A DNA stretch of 64,000 nt from Calonectria ilicicola. Lineage: Eukaryota > Ascomycota > Sordariomycetes > Hypocreales > Nectriaceae. Under the pieces are notes generated by a model that was not told the DNA's origin, ran no database searches, and saw only the letters and a list, made by a program, of their open reading frames with translations. Location of the stretch: contig CP085831.1 in NCBI GenBank assembly GCA_020809705.1, positions 1-64,000 on the forward strand, in the 5' to 3' direction. This document shows positions 31,523 to 43,993 of this stretch, piece after piece. The position numbers and the translations under genes are program-made. Positions within the stretch are counted from its first letter, which is position 1. Each line of letters begins with the position of its first letter.

Positions 31523-32725
31523 GAGTCAAAGGCCGTTCCCTCCCAAGTCAAGTTTCTGGGTCTCTACCGAATGTGAGAAAGGGGAAGGTAATCAGTTGAT
31601 ATCAGTGTCCGCATTCGTTGCCGAATTTCTTGGCGCCTCGTTGCAGAAATGTACAAGAATGTCTTCCTGGCGGGGGTTTGAGACTTGAGCTCTTGCACGT
31701 GATTATTAATGCCAATTCTGAGGAATAAAAATAGGTGCGAAAATAATCGTCTTGGGGCGCTAGCTATACTAGGCTAGCATGGGCCGATTTCGCATCGGAT
31801 ATAGTGTCTGTTCGATATGGCCGGACCCATTTAAGTAATCAAGACTGAGCAAATTAAGTTCTGATGATTCTATTAAATTGAGGTTGGGATAAACGATCTG
31901 ATTTATAGAGCTGTTTTTACGATGCTCCTACAGGTGTAGTAATATTAGTATATTATGTTGATTGGTTTTATCTAATTAATTCGTTCACACTGGAGGCGTT
32001 CATAGCAAAGAAAGAAAACGGCCCACACATCCCCAGCAAAAACTGCCACCAACCATACACACCAATTCGCAGGGGTCATGACCTTGCAAGTGGGGATCAC
32101 AAGTGTCATCAACACCACAAACCGCTGACCTTTCGCTTATCAACAAGGCCCATAACACAACCATGTCAGCGTGGTGACACAATACGTGCCCAATGGACCA
32201 AATGAAGCAGCTATTTTCTGAGTCCAGACTGTCTGTTAAAGAATGAGGGATTAAATATCAAGATTCAACGTTGTGCGTTGTACTCTTTGTAGATCAAACC
32301 GAGATGGAGCAATCTACGTATCGAGAAACTGAAGATAGTATTACCCCACATACTCAAAAATAGATTTTTGGTCAAATTTCGTGTGAATATTTCCTTTTCG
32401 AGTATTAGCATCATTCTCTATCAATCACTCGGAGTTTCATGGCTTACGAACATCGGTTGCACACAAGGCGCGTTATCCACAACTGCTGGCACACTGGTAG
32501 CCTCAGCCCCAGATGTTATTCATGAGAGAATTCAGTTTGTGGTCACTTACGTCATGTTTAGTTTTAATGATGTGACAGTTTGTGGTTTATGTGCTAGTGT
32601 GAAACGGATTTTCTATTCCATGCAAACGGCGCGGATATAAGCCCACTCAGAACCGCATCTCAATTAATGTCAGGAGGTGACATCCGGCGAATCTCCAGCA
32701 TCTTGTTCCCAAAAACCACAAGAAA
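31523..32725. other. Intergenic upstream of the DUF1338 gene
   Basis: About 1.2 kb with no supported gene. Frames at 32000-32182 (-) and 32368-32640 (+) are short and without domains. This spacer separates two divergently oriented genes and would hold both promoters. Confidence 0.5.
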
Positions 32726-34165
32726 ATGGCACGAGTCAATCTAGGCGCTTTCGTTGATCCGAACGACTTGCGCAGCAAATTCTCATTGGCTCTGTCATTG
32801 ATTAATCGAGATGAGGTTCCAATTCACGATGACTTGATTCGGATCATCAAGACTACAAATGATCATGTGCTTGCAACCTCTTCTGTTTCGGCTATAACTT
32901 CCCTAAACAATGGGCATAGCATCAGCCGTCGACGCCTTGATTTCGAAAGGCACGCGACGATTCGTCTTGGAACCCCCCAGGATTTGGAGATGATGGGACG
33001 ACTTTTGTCAGTTCTTGGCTTACACCCAGTTGGTTACTATGATCTTTCAACCACCGGCTTGCCAATGCATGCAACATGTTTCCGCCCCGTACGCCTCCAA
33101 TCTCTGAAGCAGAATTCCTTTCGTGTATTCGCCGCTCTTTTACGCCCCGAAATGATCGTTGATGAAGAAGCCCGAGATGTTGCGTCACGTCTTCTCAGTC
33201 ATAAAAGCATGTTTTCTGAAGAGCTTGTCAACTTAATTGTCATAAATGGCAAGCAGGGTGGTCTCACGCAAAGTCAGGCTGGTCATTTTATTTTAGAGGC
33301 ATTGAAAGTTTTCAGCTGGCACGCCACCACATCAGCAGCAGAAGAGGATTACCTTAAATTGAAAACGGCTCACCCTCTTCTGGCTGATATCGCGTGTTTC
33401 GAGAGTGTTGATACCGGCCACTTGACTCTGAAGACACTTGACATTAATTTGACTCAGACAATCATGAAAGAAGAGGGAATAACTTTGAAGGGAAGTATTG
33501 AAGGTCCTCCTGCAAGAAAATGTCCAATTCTGTTAAGACAGACTAGCTTTCTCGCATTGGATAAAAGAATCAAATTTTTAAAGTCGCCCGAGCGGGACGA
33601 AGAAGTTGCGGTTGGCTCCAAAAGCCGAACTCGCAGGTTTTGCTTCGGAGAAATTGAACAACGTGGAGCTGCTCTGACTCCAGAAGGCAGGGTATTTTAC
33701 GATACGCTCATGACTATCGCAATGTCCCGCAATGACTACGGTTCAGACATTGAAGAAATTCTCCAAGACACGTTCAGCCCATTCCCTGATAACTGGGATA
33801 CACTGCGAGAGCGTGGATTGATATACTGCACTTTCAGAAGTACGGGAACCTCAGTCCAATACAAACCAAGAACAAGCGAGACGGTGGCAAATCTCATTGA
33901 GATCGGGATGATTGAAGCTACCCCAATTACTTACGAAGATTACCTGCCATTTAACGCGGCTGCGATGTTTCAGTCAAGTTTTCAGCGTCATCGGAACAAG
34001 CCTCGGCAGATGGTATTTGAGCCAGCCGAAGATCTAGAAGGGTTCCAGTCCTCTCTCGGCTGCAATACTTTGGATCTAGATAGCTGGTATGCAGATATTC
34101 AAAGTGCAAGCTTGAGAAAGTGCGAGGCAGACCTTGGGCTGAAAGCAAATTCGCTACGACTCTAA
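32726..34165 (+). CDS. DUF1338 family, 2-oxoadipate dioxygenase/decarboxylase-like
   Basis: Intronless, 479 aa. Conserved blocks in order are RHATIRLGTPQDL, GLHPVGYYDLSTTGLPMHATCFRP, SFRVFAALLRPEMI, DIACFESVDTGHLTLKTLDI, IEGPPARKCPILLRQTSF and RFCFGEIEQRGAALTPEGR. The three metal ligands known in HglS (His, His, Glu) correspond to His76, His232 and Glu309. In characterised homologues this Fe(II) enzyme converts 2-oxoadipate to D-2-hydroxyglutarate with CO2 release, at the end of a lysine catabolic route. The usual INHLTPRTLDI is here TGHLTLKTLDI, so the substrate may differ. No lysine-pathway partner is visible nearby. Confidence 0.87.
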   Translation: MARVNLGAFVDPNDLRSKFSLALSLINRDEVPIHDDLIRIIKTTNDHVLATSSVSAITSLNNGHSISRRRLDFERHATIRLGTPQDLEMMGRLLSVLGLHPVGYYDLSTTGLPMHATCFRPVRLQSLKQNSFRVFAALLRPEMIVDEEARDVASRLLSHKSMFSEELVNLIVINGKQGGLTQSQAGHFILEALKVFSWHATTSAAEEDYLKLKTAHPLLADIACFESVDTGHLTLKTLDINLTQTIMKEEGITLKGSIEGPPARKCPILLRQTSFLALDKRIKFLKSPERDEEVAVGSKSRTRRFCFGEIEQRGAALTPEGRVFYDTLMTIAMSRNDYGSDIEEILQDTFSPFPDNWDTLRERGLIYCTFRSTGTSVQYKPRTSETVANLIEIGMIEATPITYEDYLPFNAAAMFQSSFQRHRNKPRQMVFEPAEDLEGFQSSLGCNTLDLDSWYADIQSASLRKCEADLGLKANSLRL

Positions 34166-37154
34166 ATGAAGCTCAGAAACATGGTTTTAACCACCAACAC
34201 TCCTTTCAAAAATCTGACAAACAGGGTTTGTGCCGCATGAACTGATCTCAACATCAGCCCCGATTTCAACCGACAGGTCTCAACACCTTCGGAAAGAGCA
34301 AGTAGCTGGATTCACTCTCTGTGTTTAACGTGGATACTTCGGGATATCTGTGGGCCGAAGAGCCCGGGATATACACTAACCGGGATAACTACTCTCATTT
34401 TATTCTTGTATATATGGCTGCAGGCTTTCTTCCTGTTGAATTTAAAACAAACCGATCCTTGGCTTCATTAGATGCACCTAGTGTGTACTGCACTACTATT
34501 GTGAAGTTTTGAATCATCGACCATCCACATCCCACTCTTCATTGATGAAGGATACCTTCTTCCCAGTCCGAACTTCTCATGTATATCCATATTGTAAAAA
34601 AATATTTATCTCGGTTCGGTTTAAGATTCTCACTGGTTCTCTAATATTGCCTGATTGAAGAGAATGCAAAGATATCGGTCATCCAGCTCAGAACTATGAT
34701 AACCATTGCTGGAGCTTTTATGTGGACGAGGGCAGCAGCGTCATTTTAGTGCTGACTGCAAGACCCGGTCTCTACCACGTCCCCTATCATCATTGGAGCG
34801 TCTGAGGTCGACATATGTGGTATACTGACTATTCTTGCGCAGTTGTCTCTTCCTGACTTTCATTTGGCTGTTTTATGTAGACTTCCCGATTCTCAACTAT
34901 TCTTTGACAAGATGGTGAACATAAAACAGCCGAAGCAACAATTAGATTGGAAACATGGGTGTAAGATAGGTTGGCCAGAAGGGATATTCGCGCGCATGCT
35001 GGATGGTTCAATCTTTGAATATATGAATATGTTTGCGTTGTTTGTTTTGTATCATCTCGTTATCTCTCCATCTCGCAACTCTTACACCATGCGCGTGTAG
35101 TCAGGGATAAAGGATTTTACCTGGAGGTATCTAACAAAGGGAGCAGAATTGCGATATCATTAATTAATAAAATGCGAGATATACCGGCCACCTGTTGAGT
35201 TTTACACCGCACAAAGGATTGATCAAGTTGATTGGTATTTGGTTGGACAAATCATGAAGACCAAGCAAAATTATTGGAGTAGCACCTCAGTGTCTTTGAA
35301 GCTCTGTATTAACCAACCTCGTAGCTCTTTTTAAACAAACGAAGCCACATGGGTGATAGATGACCTCCTGAAACCACGTTTTTCTAAACGGTTGGCCATA
35401 CGGCAGGTTGCAGCTAATGATTTATTCTAGGGTATAGAGAAGCTGGGTGTTGCGATGTCTGAAAAACGGCCGACAGACGATATTCTTACAATGTGAGTTG
35501 ATGTAGATAGGTTGTGTCAAATACCTTGACCAGATGAAGAAGGCTTGGAGATTGATGTGTAATCGTAATTTCCTTTGTCATACAAAACAATTTCTCTTTG
35601 TCTCCAAATAATGAAAAAAATACTATACTTATGTAACAACCACATTGACATGCTGCGCATGAGATGTCATGCCTGGCTACTCACAATTTTCCAACATTCT
35701 ATGTTCACTCATTATGATATTACCGCCAATCAGACTACAAAGTCTAGGAGTCTTTCGACTCGGGCCATTTATAAACTGATTCAAGAGCCTTCAATGTTGT
35801 CGTCTTCTCTTTCCGGTGGATATGGACACATTGATAAATTTGTTAGATGAAGTGGTTACGTTATGGCGCGGCTTTCTCCCACACAAGACTACAACTTAGC
35901 GGCGCCCCTCTTCCACATGGCTAAGCGCCACAAAGCTAGTGACATTCTCTCCTCAAGTGCATGATGTTCCCCCACCAGAACGTTCAAACTTTAATACTTA
36001 GACATCCCTGTGGTTGGCTATATTCCACCCTTGTTCACCGCCAAATAACTGACGTAGTTAATACGTATACGAGGCCTGCAGTCATGTGAAAATCGGCTGT
36101 GTGCTAGACATGATCGCCTAATGGTCGTTATAGCAGCTAGTAAATGTGGCTTGCGCCCATGGTAGCATCTTGTCTCAAGGCTTCCCCAACACCCTTTTTG
36201 ACTTTTGAAAAACTGCATTTGACCAAAGATCTTTGGGCGCGCAAAATCAATCACGTTTGATAGCTTCTGGTGATTGTGGAGGTTGGATGGCGAAATGTGA
36301 TAGGTCACATAAAGTTTTAAGGGGGTTCCAGGTACTCGGAACGATGGATGTAAGGGCTCAGGTCGTCGTGCGACAAAGATGGCGCGTTCTGGCATTTCTC
36401 AATCGGCAGTTTTGTCTGGGCCCGGTGACACCAACACATTGATCATTTTCTAGCACGACATTTGCAAAACGACCAAGATGGCAACGGCCATGTATCATGA
36501 GAGAGTAAATGACGACATTGTAAGGCGAGATGTGGAATTTAATACCGCCATAGATCATCTGTCGCCATCAAACATTGCATCTCAAAAGCGAAGGCTATGT
36601 GCTATGACAACGAATGCTCAAGAAGTCGCTGCTTTTCGGAACTCTCCACCTGTAAGGGTCGGTTGGCGTGCGTTAGCCAACCTCGGGCGCGAGTCATTCA
36701 TGCCTCAGTCCCAAGAAAGCCTCCAGTTTTGGGGTACAATTAGCGCTTCTTTCGTTTTCCAGACTGTGCCTTCGACCAAAAGCCATCTTTCACAATATCA
36801 TCAAAGACGCCCCGACAACGGAAAACACACCGAAAAAAACGAAGTATCAGCGTGAATAAGCGGCGGAAGTCGATGTCGCACCTATCCAGAGGGCCTAAGA
36901 AAAGGATATCTCGCAGCAGTCGCCCCAGGACCAGTCCGAACAACGGGCAGAACAGCAAGCTAAGGGGAAGCGGGGCAGTTTAACGGTCTCGGCAGTCACC
37001 ACATCAGCCACGCATACTCCATTGGCGATACTTCTCCATCCCTTCATATCATTGTCCCCATACCGGCTATTTGGCAAACGATGGGTGAAAGGTCAATTTT
37101 TTAGAGCCATTCAACTGGCTTTATCCCCACCCATTAGCGCCAGCATTGAACACC
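34166..37154. other. 3-kb gene-poor stretch
   Basis: No supported gene. Frames at 34843-35100, 35575-35850 and 36478-36855 (+) and 36018-36395 (-) are below 130 codons with no domain or splice partner. Composition is mixed and moderately AT-rich. Relic DNA is likely. Confidence 0.5.
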
Positions 37155-38060
37155 ATGGCCGACGGCGGGTACCGCGGTGGCATCAACGTCACACTCCCGA
37201 TTGCGATGACCATCGCAGGGTTCTTCGCGATCTCTATCTATAACGTTATCGAGATCAATTTCAAGATATTTCTCACCTTCCGCAAGCGAACGGGCTTGTA
37301 CTTTTGGAGCTTGCTCTTCGCTTCCTGGGGCATTGTCATCCATTCCACGGGCTTCCTACTCCAGTTCTTCCAACTCTGTCGAAATGACTATGCCAACATC
37401 ACAATTATTACACTTGGAGGCGTTCCTATGGTTATTGGACAATCAGTTGTCCTCTATTCCCGACTTCATTTGATTGTTGAAGACAAGAGAAAGGTTCGGT
37501 GGGTCCTCAGAATGATTGTATCCAGCTTTTTTCTCTTTACAGTTCCACCCACAGTCATGAATTACGGCTCCAACTCCCCCAACCCGCAGCCATTCCTGCA
37601 CCCATTTGAAATTTACGAGAAGATTGCTCTCTTCGGGTTTGCAACGCAGGAGGTCATTATCTCGAGCCTCTATCTTTGGGAAACACGGAAAATGTTGAAA
37701 TTGATGTCTCTAAGCAGAACCGAGACCTCACGGCGTGTGATGAAGCATCTCATCTATGTGAACATCCTGATAATACTTTTTGATCTCTCGATAATTGGCA
37801 CAGAGCTGGGGGGTCAACACATGATTCAAACTACCTACAAGAGTGCCGTTTACAGCATAAAGTTGAAGCTTGAGTTCCCTATTTTGAACCAGCTTCGCAA
37901 TTTGGTGAAGAGGGGTGGTTGCAGATGCGAATGCCCGACCCTGCATCTGCTGACGACTACGGCCAATTCAAGACCAGAATACGCGTCAGTACCTAGTCAT
38001 TCATCACCAGGCACTCCGTTCCCTTTGACGCGCCTTAGGAGCAAGTCCACCAGAATGTAG
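37155..38060 (+). CDS. Seven-helix-type fungal membrane protein (DUF7703-like)
   Basis: Single exon, 301 aa from the ATG at 37155. An N-terminal outside-like segment is followed by about seven hydrophobic helices, including LPIAMTIAGFFAISIYNVIE, YFWSLLFASWGIVIHSTGFL, IITLGGVPMVIGQSVVLYSR, WVLRMIVSSFFLFTVPPTVM and LIYVNILIILFDLSIIGTEL. NVIEINFKIFLTFRKRTGLYFWS is the block I associate with DUF7703, a Pezizomycotina membrane family. The C-terminal tail is Ser/Thr/Pro-rich and cytosolic-like. The topology resembles PTH11/rhodopsin-like fungal receptors, but no CFEM domain is present. Function is unknown. Confidence 0.7.
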   Translation: MADGGYRGGINVTLPIAMTIAGFFAISIYNVIEINFKIFLTFRKRTGLYFWSLLFASWGIVIHSTGFLLQFFQLCRNDYANITIITLGGVPMVIGQSVVLYSRLHLIVEDKRKVRWVLRMIVSSFFLFTVPPTVMNYGSNSPNPQPFLHPFEIYEKIALFGFATQEVIISSLYLWETRKMLKLMSLSRTETSRRVMKHLIYVNILIILFDLSIIGTELGGQHMIQTTYKSAVYSIKLKLEFPILNQLRNLVKRGGCRCECPTLHLLTTTANSRPEYASVPSHSSPGTPFPLTRLRSKSTRM

Positions 38061-38472
38061 CGAATTGCTAGCGGGCTTTTGACGCATAATAAATGCAGAA
38101 ATCGCAAGATTTTATGTCTGGAGGCGCACTTTGAGGTTTCGCATCGCTCCCAGCGAGATGAAAAAGCTTGATAGAGATATTCAACACGCTATTTTACCAT
38201 ATCACTGCCATACTATTTGCCTAGTGAATGAATTTCCGTAGACCTGATGTCCACAGTGACAAGGAGAATCTAGAGAGAACTATCGCAATTGTATGAAAGA
38301 AAGTATGGTAAGGATGCACTTAACTTACGCTAAGCTAATCGTTTGGTAGCTTGTCTCATCTATGAACCCACCAACTGTTATATCTTTCCGTAAGGGGGCA
38401 CCACACAAGAACCTATTATGTAGAAAACAAAAGATTAGTGGTAAGTGAATTACATCCAAGTTCTTTCTCCCT
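38061..38472. other. Convergent 3' intergenic region
   Basis: About 410 bases between the 3' ends of a plus-strand membrane protein gene and a minus-strand regulator. No gene is seen. It should contain both polyadenylation regions. Confidence 0.5.
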
Positions 38473-40776
38473 TTAAGTAAATAAATTTTGTTCTCCTTCC
38501 AAATCATCCCAACGCAACATATGATCGGCATAAAACGGCATTTTAAATACTAGAGTTCCGGATGGTAGATCCGTATGTTGATCCAACATTAGGGTCTGGG
38601 TATGTGAATCGCCCACTGCCTGGACTGTAGAGGAGAACTCGTGATATCCTTCATATGGAAAGTCTTCGGAAATCATTTCATCCAGCATTCGTAAGATTGA
38701 GCGATGTATAACCAAAGCGCGCACTCGTGGAAGTTTATCACGTATCGCAATTGAGGAACGTTCCGAGATGCGCGCTTGCGGTCTCCTTGGCACGTCAACA
38801 ACTGGTATCTCGCGCATCAAAAGTTCGAAAACATCCCTAAGGCAGTCCGCTTTTGGCCACCGATCTGCCATGATTGCCAATATGTTCGAACACGCTCTTA
38901 GCGCGTCGGAAACATCGCTTGAATGGTAATTTTCTGTGCGATATTTGGGAGGCGTGGCCCAAAAACAGTACAGCAGTGTTACCCCGGACTGAAATTGAAC
39001 AAGAAGCTGGGGAAATGATTAGCATATTATTATGTTGCATTATGTGCCAACTTACTCCAGGCCATGCTTGGGCAATTTGGCGATCCATTTGGGACTTGCG
39101 AAATATTAGACATGCTTGGCTGCTCGCCTGAACTGACCAATCTCCAGCAGGGCCCAAGATATTCTCTTTAGTTGGCCGGTATAAACCCAGTAGCGAATAG
39201 TGATATATCATGGCAAGCCATCTGTGAGAGGTATGACCTTTGGCGCAGGGATCAGAAAACGCCTTGACGCGAGACTTATAACTCTCCATCTCAGCAAGAA
39301 TCTGAACCCTCCAATCTAAAGACTCGGAAAACTGGTTCTTATAATCGCAATGGAGGGTATATCCCGCAATTTCCGACTGAATACGCCGACATTGAATGAT
39401 GTGTAATGAGGAAGAAACATGTGTATACGTTGTAGAATCAGGCATTTCTTGATCTGGAAGGGTCCGCATCGCTACTGACACAATTTCATCCTCGTCTATG
39501 TTGGCATACAATTTCAGGGTAATCATACAATCCGGGATAGAAGGTGGCATGTCGAATGAATACATGACCAGTCTGTCGAAATTATACGCGGACCAAAAGC
39601 ATCGGCGACGCAACTGATTTTCTAGGCGCAATGCGGTTGTAGTTGGTTTTGCCTCAATTTCTGAGAGATGAAATTGACGTTGGACGCAATAGCGCATAGT
39701 GGTTGATGCTAGTGATAAGATTCTCTGCGTGGAACTTTGATGTAAGGCATGCATGCCAAGGAGCAAATATGCCTGTGCATGGAGAATCGGGTCAGGTTGC
39801 TGTAAAACAGCAGGCAGTAGTGCCACTGCACTTTTGTAGAATGCTCGTGAGTCCGATTTACCTATTGTAGTCAAAGATAAGACTAACAAGGCAATTGAAT
39901 AAACAAGATTCACAAAAAAGCCTTGCCAGAGATGGGTGCCAATGTCTTCAGGTGGACACTGTGTCCATTCCGAGTGCCACTCCAAAAATCTAAACCAATA
40001 CAGGAACGGATATTGCGACTGAACACGGTCACGATAGGAAATAAGTAATGTCAACTCAAGCTCTTGAGATACACCCAGTACCAAGGATTGAGCAGCGCGA
40101 GTTTTGTCCACATCAGGGCATGCTCTGGGTGAGGTTTCTGATTGGCAGTTATGTTCTCCCATCTGATTTAATGGGGAGGTTATCAAGCCAGGAATTGCAT
40201 GATCCATATCCGAATCGGAAGACTCGTCAAGTGACAGTGTATCGTGTGGCGATTGTTGGGAGTCAGATCTGATTGTGTTCAGCTTTTGGCCAGAGCGTGA
40301 TGCTCCGTTTCCTGTTGGCTTTTGCACATCTCTCCAGCCGACCGCAGTCGTATCCTGTAAATGGGAATTTGGTATGGGATGGTTTCTTCCCGTTCCTAGA
40401 CTATCGCCTTGAATAATTGCACGCCTTGAAGCCTCTTCTGAAATGCGCATATGATCGAGGCTCTGGCCCGGGTCCATTGACTCGAGCTCTGCTATTCTCT
40501 CTTCTAGCGCCTTAACATAATCGTTGTCGATACCGGACCGAGCAGCTGGTTCAGTCGGTATGCATTCCTCCCCGCACTTCTGGCAATTACTGCAAGGCCT
40601 AGCATCGTCGCACTTTTGCTTCCTATGGCGACACCTCCTATGCGATGACTTAGTAATGTAACTAGAGAGTCTGGGAAATCCTACCTGCAAGCCAGTACTC
40701 TCTGTCTCTTGGGTGGAGGCTCGTCTCCAAACGAGGGTGGTGGTCCACGGGATGTGTCCTGGTTACGGGTCGGCAT
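38473..40776 (-). CDS. Zn(II)2Cys6 transcription factor with split zinc cluster
   Basis: Three exons (40776-40685, 40637-39056, 38988-38473) give 729 aa with all phases consistent. The 47-nt first intron splits the zinc cluster. Reading straight through it would replace the first cysteine with His (SSHRRC), whereas splicing gives LACRRCRHRKQKCD then PCSNCQKCGEEC, the canonical spacing. A short linker VKALEERIAELES follows, typical of the dimerisation coil. The fungal_trans region has RRRCFWSAYNFDRLVMYSFDMPPSIPD. Start MPTRNQDTSRGPPPSFGDEP is the first ATG in frame. A 67-nt intron near the 3' end joins AWPG to SGVTLLYCFW. Target genes are unknown; it neighbours the isocitrate-lyase-like gene. 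Confidence 0.88.
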
Positions 40777-41431
40777 TGCTCATTTAAATAGAGATCTGAG
40801 GAAACTTGTTTGGCACACAATAGCCGTGTAGTAACTGCTGCGCATGGATTCACGTTCAAATGTGACTGATAGCCAATGCTCCTGCCATGAGAGGCGGGGA
40901 AGTAGATAAAGCTGTTAGTCGATGGTTGGCCGAAGTCTTACATAATCCAAGCGCATTTATCCTAGGGTTAAATTAATGAGCCAATGCATTTCGCTACAAA
41001 TTATTGCAAATCCCTATTCTTGAATTTCTTTCCATATTTCGAATTCATATCAGAAAAATGCAGAATCTACCACTTACTCAAACCCAAACTCCGAAATTCT
41101 GCGTTGTGGCCAATTGATTCCACACATCAAGGTACGCCGCTGCTTATCGTAGTGCGCCCGCGACTTGGCCGGGTTTAGGATGCCAGATAACTATCACAGT
41201 GCAATCTCGGGTCAACCCCGACCCGTGGAGTGGGGTCCAGACAGGGGTCTCTTCCCCTCCCAAGATGTGCATCTTTATGTCAGGCCTTGCGTGCATTAGT
41301 CGAAGTGTAGCTCTTATCTCTCCGACGCGTCCGATGCTCATCCCAGATAAGAACGCGACACAGATGTAGGATATCAATTTGACGTATCGGATCAATATAT
41401 TCTATCCTCAATTAGTCGTAAGAGCATCATA
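40777..41431. other. Intergenic, no gene seen
   Basis: Six hundred and fifty bases between the regulator's promoter side and the 3' end of the lyase-like gene. Short frames only (under 85 codons). Nothing else was noticed. Confidence 0.5.
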
Positions 41432-43052
41432 TTACAGCTCAGTGATAGTCTCCCCTGCAATGGTCTCAAAAAACGCGTCTGCCAGATAACCTCCGCACCA
41501 ACTTAGTTTTTCAAACCCATCTGAAATGGGCTGTTTATTCAACGCAGGACCTTGAATATCCCGAAGATATCCAGAAATTCCCTCCTCCGCCCAAAGCTTG
41601 CCGAATTTTTCAGTTTCCATGTTAAGACCCTGCAGACTCCAAATCGGCTGCACTTGCCAAACAACCCCCATCTTAGCAAGATCCTGTGGCAAAGTCTTGA
41701 CTTGCTCGGCAGAAAACCCAGCCTCTTCAAACTCGTACTGACCAGTGTATCCAAAGGCGAAAAGTCTTTCGGGGTATACCTTTCTAACTTCTGTATGGAA
41801 CTCGACAAGATCGTTCCAAATTGGAGAGTCCATTCGCGCCCATGTCACATCTCCCAAAGGAGCTGCCGCAATCGCCCGTTCAACCACTGCTTTGACACAA
41901 GATTGGAACATATATTGGCCCATAGACGACCTTGGGAGGTCCCAATCGAAGAATAATTCATTGGAAATAATCTTGCTAGCAATATTTCGACGAGCAGATA
42001 GGGAACGGAATTTTTCCTTTCTCACCTCAGCGGTATACGATGTGTACTCTATATCCGATGTGACTGCTTTGACAGCCTCGTCGAACGTCTTGAGTTCTGC
42101 TTGTGCCTTCCACTCATCCCTAGCAGTCTGGAGATTCTTCCCGGCCATCTTTGCAGCGATGAGGTGGTTTTGTAGAGACTCGACTGGCTTGGTGGCACCA
42201 AGAACGTATTCATGGTCTCTCTCATCAATAACGCTAGTGATGAATTCGGAGTGATCAGTGTCACACCGACACAGCAACATGGTCTCTGCGCCCATGATAT
42301 CAAATTGCATGCGGACAGCAGTCAGTCTGTCCAAATATTCGCTGGTTGGCACGACAGTACGACCTTGATCAACAGTGAATTTTTTCATTCCAATTGCCAG
42401 GTCGTCTACATGGATCATGGCGACGCCGGCATCAACAAATTCTTTCGCCATTTTCATGGTTGTTGTCAGGCTGCCAAATCCCATATCTCCATCTGCAATA
42501 ATCGGAGCCAGGTAATCCCAGTTTTCCAGCTGAGCTCGCTGCTCCATTCGATGACGGAGACGGAATTGTCGTTGCCTCTGATCGTGCCACAGTTGCGACT
42601 TGAAGATCTTGCTGACAACCTTTGGAACTGTATCCCAAGGGTAGTCTGCGTGGTCCATACCAGGGATGGCTACTTCGGAGAAGCCACAAAGCGCACCAGA
42701 AACATAAACAGTTTGCTGAGTCTTGGCCATTTGAGAAACAGTAACAGGGTCCGTGGTTCCAAACGTAAGTTCTGTGGTACCATTCTTTCTATGTTCCTGC
42801 AATTGATTCCAAAGCTTAACGGCTTGCGTGGACGAGGCCGCAGACGTCGTAATTGGAGTTCTTAATGCAGCAATTGACCTTGCATCATACGGCCTAGGAA
42901 TTTCATAAGCCTCTAGCTATCTTCCATAGTATTAAAAATACATACCGTTTAAGATGAGATTGACGAGCTGCACTCCATTGTTTTTCAATTGCCCCAACTT
43001 CAGCTTCAAATCGCTTCTGTTCCTCTTCGAGTGAAAGATTGATGACAGGCAT
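41432..43052 (-). CDS. Isocitrate lyase/2-methylisocitrate lyase-like protein lacking KKCGH
   Basis: Two exons (43052-42946, 42893-41432; 52-nt intron) give 522 aa, the usual length of fungal ICL/MICL. The fold is clear: FGTTDPVTVSQMAKTQQTVYVSG, ADYPWDTVPKVVSKIFKSQLWHDQRQR, DYLAPIIADGDMGFGSLTTTMKM (normally DADTGHGG) and MIHVDDLAIGMKK. The signature KKCGHM is replaced by KKFTVDQ at about residues 206-212, removing the catalytic Cys. The NLSPSFNW region reads FGYTGQYEF. Classical isocitrate cleavage is therefore unlikely. It may be a divergent PEP-mutase/ICL-superfamily lyase for another substrate, or a pseudoenzyme. The rest of the frame is intact. Confidence 0.85.
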
Positions 43053-43993
43053 TTTCGTGCAGTGATCTGATAACTTCAATTTTTTCTCAAGAGTCTATTG
43101 GCGCCAGTCAAGATCGTTAATTATGTATTCCACATCTATAATATGTATACAGAAAGACATCCCATCCCTATCATGTGCCAGCCACGGCCTGCAGTCCATA
43201 TCGATCATGTTGGTGACCAATTTCGGCGAGTGGAGTCCGACGAGTCGCGCTCAAGACTCCGATCACTAGGGGCTAGGATCGGGAACAAAAAACCGATATG
43301 CCGCAACATGATCCCTGCGAGTCTTATCGAATCCCATGCAGGTGGCCCGTTATCCCGCGAATGAGGTTGGAATAGATCGGAATGTCTCAAATAACCCGAT
43401 CCCACACGGTGATATCCATCTCTAGTTGTATTGATTCAAACATCGCGCGATTCTCAGGGTGATAGATAGGGACCCAGCTTTTTTGGGATACATTGTCGTT
43501 CACAAATCGTCGCGGTGGCTTGTAGCTACATTCCATGATTGACGGCTATCAAAGGCGTCCCTGTAAGAATTCCGGAATCCGCAGCCTAGTCTATCAAAAG
43601 CATAAGCTCGAGCTTACATTCATAACTGCGGAGCAGGAATCGAAGTCGCTCGGAACGGTGTTTGCAGCCACGGAACAAGGCCATTTTGGACCTCCAAGAT
43701 TGCAAACAAAACTGTGCGGAAAATGTAGAGACTAACGAAGTTCAAAGAATGGCAAAAAGTTCTATTGTCTAGCACTTACTGTTCTGCCGTGAATAGAAGT
43801 CGATGTTCCAAAGATTAGTTATAAGCATCTTCATTATTCCAAAAGAGAAATAAATCTACACGAAACTGAAAACTACATTCAGACACTACTTGTCATCTGA
43901 AACCGTACTATGTTAATAAATGGTGTCCAAAACATTTGAGATTCACCTTAGTTTAATTTTACGATAGGCTATCCACCACATTTGTCCACACTG
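43053..43993. other. Intergenic, no supported gene
   Basis: About 940 bases between the promoter of the lyase-like gene and the 3' end of the amidotransferase-like gene. Frames of 66-88 codons at 43098-43735 have no domain. Confidence 0.5.

Noticed and set aside
36478..36855. Possible gene or transposase fragment upstream of the DUF7703-like gene
   Set aside because: No DDE motif, zinc finger, inverted repeats or recognisable domain could be found.
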